This document shows positions 23,401-36,400 of a stretch of DNA of 64,000 bases, piece after piece. Position numbers and translations under genes: made by a program. Within the stretch, counting starts at the first letter, position 1. Each line of letters opens with the position of its first letter. Location: assembly GCA_032622095.1 (NCBI GenBank), contig CP136064.1, positions 178,596,011-178,660,010 on the forward strand. Direction: 5' to 3'. The notes under the pieces were generated by a model, which was given only the letters and a program-made list of their open reading frames with translations, was not told the origin of the DNA and ran no database searches. This DNA is from Siphonodentalium dalli. Taxonomy: Eukaryota; Mollusca; Scaphopoda; Gadilida; Siphonodentaliidae.

Positions 23401-26400
23401 TGTGTGGCATTATTTGGATCTTTACTGTCACATTGCCATGTGACATTTTGCCTGATGCAATTCTGATGTTCTTTGTCAACTTCTATCTTTATTATATGCC
23501 TGTTTTGAAAAAACGGAACTTATTATGTTATTGGTACGCCTGCCGTCCGTTTGCTTTTTTTCGTTTCCGGATGATAACTTTAGTAAGACTGAACTGAATG
23601 GAAAAAAATTTACTAACCCAAAATACAGGTCAAGTTCAAATTTGGGTTCCGCCTGCCAATTTTTGCTGGAGTTATGTTCCTTGTTGATTTAGAATTTGCT
23701 GATTATTTTGGTTTCCAGATGATAACTTTAGTTTTAGTTGTCTGACTGTTTTCAAATTTTGTATGTAGATTAGCTACATGAAAATACAGGTCAAGTTCGG
23801 ATTTGGATTCGGTCCGCCTATTTTTGCCAGAGTTATGGTCCTTGTCGTCTTAGAATTTGCCAATTATATTGGTTTCCGTGTGATTATTTTAGTTTTTATG
23901 TTTACCCATACCATAGTATGGTAAACATAATGTCGACGTCCGGATTGACCACTCGTCGTGTGTCCGTCCGTCCGTCCGTCTGTCTGTCCGTCTGTCTGTC
24001 TGTCTGTCCGTAGACACTTTACGCATGGTGCGATAACTCAAAAAATTTCTATCCAATCGTAACCAAATTTTGTATATGAGTTTCTCAGACCAAAATACAA
24101 ATCGAGTTCAAATATGGGTTTGATCCGAGTTTTTTTTACGGAGTTATGGCCCTTTTTCAACTTAGAATTCATGCATGCTGCCATAACTTAAAAAAAAAAT
24201 ATCTGACCGTAACCAAATTTGGTATGTGAGTTGCTCAGTCCAAAATACATATCGAGTTCGAATATGGGTTTGATCCGATATTTTTTTATGGAGTTATGGC
24301 CCTTTGACATAGAATTCATGAATGCTTCGTTAAATCAACAATTTTTCAACTGATAGGAACCAAATCGAATATGGGTTTGATCCGATATATATTTTAATGG
24401 AGTTATGGTCTTTTGATTATTTTATTTATCGCTAAAATATATCAAAGATACCCAGTTTGCACTGTCCAAATAGAATCTAATAAATCAGGTTTGAAGTTGT
24501 CTTATCACACAGAGTTAGTATCCAGTTACAATGCCATGAATTGTCTCTCTCTCTCTCTTGGCAGACTCTTGCATTGAGATAATTAACTACTAGGAGATGT
24601 GTTGGACATATCATATATACTTTATACTCTATAAAGTATCTCTGGCCATATGCTGAGTTAGCATAGATGGAATGTTTCTACTATATATTTGATATGCATG
24701 GTTATTTAAATTCCATCTTAAAGGCATAATCTGGTTTCATTGTTTAATAGCATTACTATTGGAGATTAATAATGTGATTGTGTTTAGTAGATTTGTTGTA
24801 CATTAATTTCAATTGATTACAAATGTGAATTGAAATATTAAAGGGGCACACCAGGTTTGATATATTTTTCTTGTACACTTTAGGCATAATGCGATAACTC
24901 TAACATTTTCTATTTGATCGGAACCAAATTTTGTATATAAGTTTCACAGCCCACAATACAGTTTGAGTTTGAATATGGGTTCGATCCAATTTATTTTAAA
25001 GGAGTTATGACCCTTTTTCGAAAACAAATTTGAAAAAATAATTTTTTATTTTTTTTATTTTTATGTTTTATAATAATAATAATTAAAGTGACTCTTTCAT
25101 TGGTTTTCATTTAGATATTGATGATTATGATACACGTTGATAAAAATGTTCCCAATCTTTTTTTTTAAATAATTAAAAACAATTTTTTTTAAGGTAAACA
25201 AATTTGAAAAACTAACACAATTATAACTCTGCCAAGGGTACCCCGAATCACCACACCAAATTTGTTTAAATCTGTCCAAAATCTTGTGTTATGTACTGGT
25301 AAATCTGTTTGGAGAAACATTAAATCCAATTCACCAATTCTATCCCATGCCTTTGGACTACTTAGCTATTGATAAGGCTATATTATTTTCTGATGTCTCT
25401 TATGCCAGTGTGCAAATAATGTGATAAAGAAGGCTATGGTACGGTATCTATTTTAAAATAAAGATTCAACAATAAACATCACATGATATTAACAGTAGAC
25501 ATGTACATCTGTGCTGCAGAGTTATATCTTCAGATGGTCTGAGGTCATTATAATTATTATTGGTTTAATAGAGAGGTCAGTTTTCAACATACACAATTCC
25601 TGTGATTGTTGAAAGCTCTGCTATATAATCAGTGTTCGCGCTGTCGGTAGCCAAATTAGCCAATGGCTAATCTTTTTCGAATTTGGCTAATAAAAATTTC
25701 ATTTGGCTAAACTTTTGGCTAAACTTTTTTTGACCCCAAATGGAGACTGAAAGCATGGAGTCAGAAAGCTAATTAATAAAAGCGCTCAATAGATCGACAT
25801 TCAAGACGAAGTTAGGTGACGAAAGTATTTCATTATTTTCGTACTTATGAAATATCGTTCCGTAGCAGCAAAAGGTAAGCTCTAACATTTAGTGATGTGA
25901 ACGATCTAGTCCGAAAACAACGAAAGTGGGAATATATCGCCGACTGTACAAAGGGAAACCCGATCGCGGACAGTACAAAGGGAAAGCCGATCGACAACTC
26001 TATCAACCAAGCGATCATAAAGTGATATGCAATCATATTTAGTGTTTTAATCTGGAGAAAGATTACGTCACTCTGCACGAAACAACAAACGGTTATTATT
26101 TTACATTTAATCCCCTAATCCCCCACTGTATGTCTGGTCACTCACGGGGCCTCTGCACAATGCATGTTTATGATGACATTGTATTTGTGACCGTCGAGGT
26201 TTATGAGCACCAAGTGTAAGACAATAGCTTAATCAGCCAAATGTGAATCACGATAGATATTTTGTGGCTATTTGTCGTCAATATCGATACAGTCAAAATA
26301 ATATGCATGCTTTTATGACAGATTGTAATTTGATAATTGCGTAACAATATTCAGTTATTAGTTTCCAGATGTCACTTACATGTAGATATTTTCGCAAGGA

Positions 26401-29400
26401 TAAATATTTAATGATTTAAAAAAAGATATTGATATAAAACAAAACAAAAATTAAGGACAATCCCGACCAGAAAGCGATGATTTAATTTGGCCAAAGTTTT
26501 TTTTAATTTGGCCAAAAAACATTTGGCTAAAGTTTTTTTCATTTGGCTAATAAAATTTTCATTTGGCTAAACTTTTGGCTAAAGTTTTTTTCGGTCCAGC
26601 GCGAACACTGTATATAATTGATATTAATGGGTCAGCAGTGTGGTGGCTTATCTGTATACTATATTGTTGATAGAATTTGACATGTTATTATTGTAAACTT
26701 AAATTGAACTCACTTAACCTAAGTATTCCATGTCCAGGTCACACCTTTCACATTTAACCCAAGGCTGTGGTGGTTTAGCATTACCGATCCTGTAAGAGTG
26801 TATTCTCTTATATAAATGCCAGTGACCCATAAATTCCAACAATTTGTGTGATGTAAATTTGTCTATAATAGTACATAACCGTATACTCTATAATTCAACA
26901 CCAAAACTCTCATTTATCCGATCATAGTAAATTTTTATCGCCAAGGAATGGGTTAACATCTGCCGATCGTGATCGGCCTCTCGTTTAATAATTGTCTGAT
27001 TGTTTTCAAATTTGGTATATGAATTACTCATTATGACTCTTTGTTGAAATTACCACGAGCGTATTTTGCCACACCTAGCGATGCTCTTGTACAGTAATCA
27101 TATTCAAACACATTAGAGGTTAGGTACCTAATAATGGCAATGAACTACAGAAATGAAGGAGATGTAAGCATATTGCGCTGATGGTTGTCATGACTATGAT
27201 CTGTGTTTTGGAGGGTCCAGCACCTTGACAGTGATACATACCGGGTTTGAAATACTCCTTTACTCTGATGACTTATGGGAGCAAAGGCATTCCAAGTATC
27301 ACCACGGCAGCAAATTGATGTTCTAATGCCAACACCATCTTCTTGTATGTTCCATTTTTCGTCCAGTAGCTACGTGTTGGCATACTTATCTTAAGTATTC
27401 ATCATTTATTTTACAGAAATAAAATAATAATCATGAGTCAAGTCAGTAAGCAGACAATTGCTCGGGTAAGTCACTTTATCTTCATCAATCCTAATGATTC
27501 AGAAATTCAGACTAATGTTCATGCTGACTAAATTAACCCTTTCTATACTAAATGGATTCTTCCATTCAGTTATAAAAGTATATATTGGAATGGTCTATTA
27601 TTCATCTGGAGGGATGTTCAGGTAATAAGCAGACCACAAATAGATGAAATGATAATACAAGTGCAGATGGATTCATATTAATTGGTGGGAAATGTTCAGA
27701 TAATATGTTCAACAAACGTATTTGAATATTTCCTAAGGGAGCTAGTATAGAAAGGGTTGATGTAAAAAATTGTAACTCTTATCTAAATATATAACAATAC
27801 ATCTGGTTGTATTTATTTGCCACATGAACAGGGTTCAGAGTGGATTAATTATTGATATTTTCCTGCACTCTTGCTGCGTTATGAACTGAGCACTTGGTCA
27901 GTGCCTTATTTTTGGAAGCACCTTGTCATTAACACAACGTATACAAAGTAAAGTTTGAGCTATTGCCATGGGTTGGCATCCATCGTCCGTCCATCTACAA
28001 TTTCTGTTAGCACACCCTACAGACCACATCCCTCATCCGATCATCACCAAACTTCATATTGATACTCTGAGTGACTTCTAGATGAGAACCTCATATTTTG
28101 ACCAAAATTTTTTTTAAAACATGGTCGTCAGCAGCCATCTTGGATTTCAAATATGAATCCATCGGCCCACCCTGCACCCTACAGACCACATCCCTCATCT
28201 GATCATCACCAAACTTCATATGGATCTTCAGGGTAACCTCTAGATTAGAGCCTCCTATTTTGACCTAACTTAACTAAAAATCTTGGATTTCAAATATGAA
28301 TCCATCAGCGCACCCTGCACATCCACTCATCAACAAACTTCATATGGATCTTAATAGTGACCTCTAGATGGGAGCCTCCTATTTTGACAGAAATGTGTTT
28401 AAAAATATGGCCGTCAGCAGCCATCTTGGATTTTACTCTTTGCATGACTAAATCATTTGGCACACACTACAGACCACATCCCTCATGTGATCATCACCAA
28501 ACTTCATATGGATCTTCGGGGTGACCTCTAGATGATAGCCTCCTATTTGGTTGTAAACTCGTTAAAAACATGGCCGTCAGCAGCCATCTTGGATTTCAAA
28601 TTTGAATCCATTGACACACACCGTGGAGCTCTCATTTATTGGAGAATTGTTTTGAAAATTTACAGGCTTGTTTAGGATCACATGTAGATGGGCGCTATAT
28701 CTGTCGTCAACAAACTTCATATGGATCTTCGGGGTGACATCTGGATGGGAGCCTCCTATTTTGACAGAAGTTTGATTCAAAATATTGCCACTGGCAGCCA
28801 TCTTGGATTTTACTCTTTGCATGATTAAATCCTGTGGCACACCCTACAGGCCACATCCCTCATCCGATCATCACCAAACTTCATATGGATCTTTTGGGTG
28901 ACCTCTAAATGGGAGCCTTCAAATTTTAATGAAATTTAATTGAAAAACATTGCCGCCAGTAGCCATCTTGGATTTTACATTATTTATATATATATATATA
29001 TCTATATATCTATCTATCTATCTTCATATTGACATTTAGTATTGGTTAGATATTTAAACTTTCCGCATTCCTAATTGCTCTATTGACTGTAACACATGAA
29101 ATTATCTCCCATCAAAGTTGAGCTACAGTGTCATTGACACTTTCATTTTGATAACATCATGGTTCAAGATCAATTTATTGATTACTTATACTGTAAAGCG
29201 TCTATGTATGTATAACACTGAAAAATATAATTTCTCTTATAATCTTTGTTAAATTTCTTTCTATTTTTCTCTTTTCCAGAGTTCCGGTACATTAGAATAC
29301 AGCAGCATAAAAATACACAGATGTCATTACTCATATCTATATTTATTATCACCATTAAGGCAAGTCCTTCCTTAATCTTTTCTTTACTGAATGGATTCTC

Positions 29401-30380
29401 CCATTCAGTTATAAAAGTATACATTGGAATGGTCTATTATTCATTTTCAGGGGTGTTCAGGAAAAATGAACAGATGACAAACAGAAGAACAGATAATACA
29501 AGAGCTGAAGGATTCATGTCCATTTATGGAAATGTTCAGATAATAATTTCAACAAAAGGCCATTTATTGAACATATTATCTGAACATTTTCTAAGAAAAC
29601 TTGAATATTTAGTATAGAAAAATTAAAGTCCAAACATACTTTTCAACTAACCCCAAACTCAGTGTTGTTGGGTTCCTAAGTTTAGAAACAAACATGCAAC
29701 TATTCCATAGTTTTATGTGATCACTAGTAAACATGGGTCACCAACTTTTCTCCCTTTCGTCCCCCATAACCCCTTTTGCAGTTAGTCAAAGTAAAAATTA
29801 TAAAAGTTAATTAACGAATATTGATTCACTGTTCATAGACCTCTTTGTAGATCATGACAGCTGGCTTTTATAAACCTAAATATGTATGCCGAAATCAAGC
29901 AGATAAATCAATGCTATACTTAATATAAAGACAATAAATAAATACCACCTCGTAAAAATAATCCTCCACATCTCACTCTAGGAGAAAGACCATACACTAC
30001 TCAGAACATTTAACAGTCTGTTATTCCAAAATTCATTTCTGATCACCAATGCCATTGTGAACCGTGACCTTATGTGACCTTTCAAACTTTTGTGACAGCA
30101 TCTGTGTATGGCCGTATATACTTTTGGACAGAACTAGAATCCAGTGAAAAATATGTGAAGTGGATAAACTTAATAGATTTTAAAAATCTGAATCTAATCG
30201 TGGCTCAGAAAGGTGTCTTCCTCGACTCAAAACAAATATTTTTTTTTACTCATGAAGCTGCTGAAATAGAAATTTAGGGATGCTAAATCTGACAGTGGAT
30301 CTTTAAGGTGACATAATTCATATTTGGATACCGTTGTGCTATGAAATATGCCCCCTTTGATCTTCCACACACACCCCCCT

Positions 30381-30412
<32 letters not shown>

Positions 30413-33400
30413 CTGAATTTTTTCTTAACTTAACCCTTCCATGACTGGAGCTTCCTGAAATTTTTTGAAAACCCTGTTCAAGTGCATACTCTTATATATG
30501 CATATATAGTCTCACATAGGGTGCCTTGCATATATAAGAGAATACATCGGACTAAGAATATTTACCTTGACTTTGTAAGCCAGTGCATTCTCTTATATAT
30601 GCATATATAGTCTCACATAGGGTGCCTCGCATATATAAGAGAATACATCGGACTAAGAATATTTACCTTGACTTTGTAAGCCAGTGCATTCTCTTATATA
30701 TGTGAGGCACCCTATGTTAGACTCAAATATATAAGAGAATGCACTGGCACAGGGTCTTTAATGCTGCAGTTACTATTATTTTATCATTCAATATGACTAT
30801 GCGACACAGAAAAAGTATCTTTGGTGACAATAAAGTGCTCATGTTTTTTCTGTGAAAGAGGCAATAATTGAAGTTTGGAGAAATTACAAATCTATCAATC
30901 CTGTCTCATTTTAGATCAGTAACAGTTGAGAAATGCCGCAATTCAACCATAGTACTCGGTCCGGTTGAGACAGCTCTCCATATCAACCATTGTGAGAATG
31001 TGACAGTTATTGCAGCAGCTCGTGTTGTTATGATTAGGTTTGTACATGTACTGTAGTTCAGAATTTATACATCTACTTTCAAAGCTCATATTATCTTATA
31101 AAGAGCTACATCATTGGATAATGGACTAACTATTAACATCTTCTCTGCTAAATGACTTCGTTTGCTGGGCTGTTGATCTGGGTTCGCGCTGCCACTTGCC
31201 AATGGCAAAAATAATTCACATTTGGCAAAAAATATTTTCATTTGGCAAAAGTTTTGGCAAGTCACTTTTTAATTCCTCAAGAAAGTTGAAAAATATTGGT
31301 CAGTCAATACCATTCATTTCAGGAAACTCTCACAGTATAATTATATTAGTGGTGTTTTATGAGGTCTAGGAAAATTAGCACCTTTATTAAGATGCAGTTA
31401 ATCTGATAGCATTCATATTGATGGGTGAGGGATTACCCGTATTTAGTGTGGTGATGGTGTCTTATCTAATCCTCTTGTAATGTGCCCTTCTGATGAAGTG
31501 TCTGGAATAGTTACGGATGTCACAGCAGTGAAGAGGGTAATCATCTAATTTACCCCAAATTGAAAATTTCATCTGTGTTGAATTAAAGAGCAGTCCTGGT
31601 TTGACTTTATGAAATTGGTCATAATGGACTTTTCTGCAGCCGTCAATCAAATAATTATTAGCAGATATTTTCTACCAATCAGCGACTAAGCCGGTCACTT
31701 GCTGCATTCTTTGTTCTCCCTTATATTGATATCAGAACATACTTTCAATGTTTAATTGACAACTTTTTTATTGTCGAATCATGATACACTGAAATTTCGA
31801 TTTTGTGCCATGATGTTGGAAATTCATCCATGATTATAACGCTGATTTTCTTTTGCGATATAATTATCATATTTTTCACAATTAAAGACGATTAGATTGT
31901 ATGTTCATGTTTTATAGCATATAGGCAGGCTCTGTAAAACTTAATTAAACTATTTCTGCTGATGCCTTGTCTCCTAGCAACTGTAATCTCCTCCCACTAA
32001 ATACTATGTGGAAACCTCCATTAGTATTATACATCATTGGAAAGCTTCTTCAGTGTAAATTCTATACAGCTGAGATTCTGGGTTGTTGGATGATTGGTTA
32101 TATGGCAATAAGATCATTTTGTTGGAATATTTATACCAGTACATGTATTCTCATTTCCCTCAAAATGCAATTACAACACCTTAGATTTTATGCCAATTAC
32201 AACACTTACAACACCTTAGATTTTATGCCAAGGGCACCTTTGAGAAATAACTCTTCCAACTCACATGGAATTTTGGATTATGGATATGCCTGATACCAGA
32301 ATGCCATGTATGTTTATCTTTTCATTCCACAGCGGATCCACCTTGTGTTCATTGTACTCACTGACTCCAAACCGTCCGATTCTACTGAGTGGAAACGACA
32401 CCATACTTCTTGCACCATATCATACATTTTATCCAAAGCTGGAGGAACACATGGCTTTGGTGGGTCTCAGCATTGTAAAGAACTACTGGGATAAACCTAT
32501 ATGTGTTGGTAAGTTTGCGTTAATTTTTAAAATGTGTATTATTCCAAGGAGTGACTATAAAATACTCAATTTTTAGTGATCTGAGATCTGAAATATTCAA
32601 AGTGATTATTTACATATCATGAACGGGTCTATTATTATTGGGTATATCGGGTTATCTTCGGTGTGGCTGAATGATCGTTTTTAAAAACCAAGGTTAGGCG
32701 ACACCAATTTTTAAGTTTTACGAACACCTCCTACAACTTTCTTCTCCCAATTTTTTTTACACGCGTACTGATTTTCATGTGCTGTCGCATCCGGTTCTGC
32801 TTATAATCATTTACAGATCCATATTTTCATGTATTTCATGACAAGAAATGTCTTGTTTGGTTCAGAATTTCATTCAAAACAAAAAATTTGCAATTTTTTT
32901 TAATTTATGTAAAATTCCACAATTTACTTGATATAAATTGGGGGGACAATTTTTTTTATTTTAATTTTTTTCCCTCCTGCATCTACTTTTTTTTCTCCCC
33001 ACATGTTCTTAGGGGAAAATATCACCACCAGAGATACACTATTTTGACAAAAAATATATAGAATATAACCATTTTGTAAAAATCAAGCATGACATGTCTT
33101 AGAATAATATGAGTAGATTAGCTGTCACATCCATGACACAAAATCAGTATATTTAAATCTAAAACAGTCAATTAAAAAAATTCGACCTATAATTTGGCAA
33201 GGTTGCTTCGCAGGTGGGTGTGCAGTGGGCATCTACAGATGGCACTAACGAGATAACTTTAACAAATATCAACCATTATTAGCTCAACTTTTCTTTGTAA
33301 AGTTTGAGCTATTGCCATGGCTTTGTCGTCCGTCGTCCGTGTGTGCGTGTGTGATTCGTCAACAATACAGGCTACAGGTCGTACCATTGGTTGGATCATT

Positions 33401-36400
33401 ATGAAATTTGACATAGCTGTTGACATCAACATTTAGACCGGAATAATTCATTTTGGGGTCATTCGGAAAAAAAACATGGCGCCAGCAGCCATCTTGGATT
33501 TTACTCTTTGTATGACTAAATTCTTTAGCACGGGCTACAGGTCGTACCTTTAGTCTGATCATCATAAAAAATTTCATGGATGTTAACAATGACATGTAGA
33601 TGGGAACGAGTAATGTTGGGGTCATTCGGCCCAAAAACATGGCCACCAGCAGCCATCTTGGATTTTACTCTTTGCATGACTAAATGCTTTGACACGGGCC
33701 ACAAGTCATACCTTTGGTCAGATCATCATAAAATTTGTCATGGATGTTAAATATGACATGTAGATGGTAACAAGTCATTTTAGGGTCGATTGGCCAAAAA
33801 ACATGGCCACCAGCAGCCATCTTGGATTTTACTCTTTGTATGACTAAATCCTTTAGCATGGGCTACAGGTCGTAGCTTTAGTCTGATCTTCATGAAATTT
33901 GTCATGGCTGTTTAAATTGGAATGTAGATGGGAACGAGTCATTTTGGGGTCATTCGGACAAAAAACATGGCTGCCAGCGGCCATCAATTTAACTTCTTCC
34001 CAAAGTTGAGCTACAGTGTCATTGACAATTTCATTATTGATATTTGGTATATGCAACTTGCTCAACAATGTCTTGATCGAGTTTGAAAAAGGTCAGGTCC
34101 GCAGTTTTACAGCCCTTAATAAGTTTATTTTCGTTAATTTTGATCGTGATAGCCAGACCTGTTGAGTTTTGAAAATGGCCATCTGGAAGATTTTTGCGGG
34201 AGGTATACCCAAATATGCTCATGTGCCATATTTTTTATCAGTTTTATGATGAAGATTACATAGATTTATGAGTTTCTATTTGTGTTTACTTTATAAATAT
34301 GTTCACCTAAATAAAAAAGTAACGAAAACCGAGTTTTATACAGCTACCACGAGTGTGAGATACATATGCATGTTTTATATAAAGTAATACCAGAGAACAT
34401 AGAAGGCGAAATCGCCAGCATGCATGCAAATGTCAAGGACAACTACTAACTTCCTTTTCTTATTCCAGTTGAAAAATAGAGTTTTCTCCCTTCTATTGTA
34501 TTCTATTTGCACTGCAGTACCAGACATTGTCATTCATACTCATTTACATAATCCTAAGTCATGTTATGAAATCTATTGCCAATACTATAATGACAGCTTG
34601 CATTGCTATGAAGGGTGTGAAAATAATTAGTCTCAATTTACTCACTACTGATTAGTACTGAAAGAAGATGAATGTGAAATTACTCTTGTTACCGACAGTT
34701 CATTTGAGCAGTATTGCTTAGTGTTGAAGTTACCAACAGTGCATATGCACATGTGTGAGAAATTAGTGGTCCTCCGTATTTTGGAGGTTTTCCCTATGGC
34801 AATCCGGGAGTCGCACTGACAATCCGTAAAACTTAACTGCTCTGGCGATAGTGAGGTTGATTCGCGGTGGGAATATATGGTATGTCAGACTTTCTCAACA
34901 GTGTTGTGTATAATAGCCAGTTACAATTAATGCATTTTCAATCTAAGATTGTTGTGCCTATTGCAGTAATGCCAATAACATATTGTGGTTCTGCGTGTGT
35001 ATACAGTAATGCCCTAAATAATCGACTCCTTAATCACAGCAGAATTTTGGGTAATTTTTCAGGATTTAGTTGGAAATATGGCTTGTTGCCATTCATCGCA
35101 AAGCTCTCAGTGAGAGCTTTCCAATGAATGGCAACAAGCCATATTTCCAACTAAATCCTGAAAAATTACCCATAATTCTGATGTGGTTAAGGAGTCGATT
35201 ATTTAGGGTATTACTGTATACCCAGTCTTTCTATTAAATGTTTGAGTCTAACTGTGATTCAAAACATTATATGTTTCATGTACAGTCCTGTAAAGTAAAA
35301 CCTGTTTAAACTGAATGGTACTCTGACTGTCTTTTTATCTGGTTTTGAATAGTGAGACTTCAATTTATCCAGACACACTGAAAAGGCTGCTTCACTCAGC
35401 ACAGGGGATGTTTTTGCTCTAGTCAACATAGTTACATAACTCGAGTTAGAAGGTGGAGATTTTACTCTATCAATGATTTCTTGTAGGTCCTGACCACAAA
35501 GATGAAACTCCAATATGGGAGATATTACCCACAAATGAATTCTTCACATTCAATATTCCATTTGAAATGGAGGGATCAACAACAGTTAGTATCATAAATA
35601 TTTTAATATTCTATATCTTTAAACGCCCATTTTTAAATGCGTGAAGTGTGAACAAACCTATTCTATATCATTACACGACAATGTCTAAAAGCATGAAGTG
35701 TGATGTGTGACCAAAGCAAGCATTATAGATTGCTGAAAATACTACTTTGAAACCCATTTCATAAGGTGATATATAAGTGTCGGCGCGCACAATCCCGATT
35801 GTGCTAGGTTAAATCCGGCTGTCGGGGGGTCAGCCCCCCCGTGTCGGATTTTCACTCCGGTCATATGCATACTATAGTCACTGTAGTATATAGCCAACTG
35901 GTGTGGTCAGCCTATCTAGCCAGTTACTATAGCTAGTCATGGTGGTTTATATTAATATGTATTTCTAAAGATTATTATTTATTAATAATAAACTAAATAA
36001 ATATATTAATAATATATTGAGGTCACGAGCAATAGCCGTAAATTGGCATAATAGACCTTTCCACAGCTGCTGACCTCTTGTTGCGATTATTATACAGGCA
36101 CTCATTTTCTGCCCACAGGTCTACCAGCCGTTGTTCTTGTCGATCGATCAGAATTCTTTATTTAATTTCGAATAGCGGTCAGTGCTAACTATTCCAACAT
36201 TTTGAATGAGGTTTTGGTCATGTGACGAGCAAAACACGCGCGTTACCATCGTCACGGGCCGGATTTTCCTGACGAAATCAAACTCAGTTTGATCGGTTCA
36301 ATTAAATCGGATCCGACAAAATCCGTTCCATTGTTAGGCGCACATGTATGGTCCCGATTGTCCTCGTTTTATCCTGCAGCCGGATTGGGACAATTGGGAT

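Noticed and set aside
23957-24012. Regular GTCC/GTCT repeats as a possible CRISPR-like array
   Set aside because: It is a 4-bp microsatellite within a dispersed repeat; there are no spacers and the host is eukaryotic.
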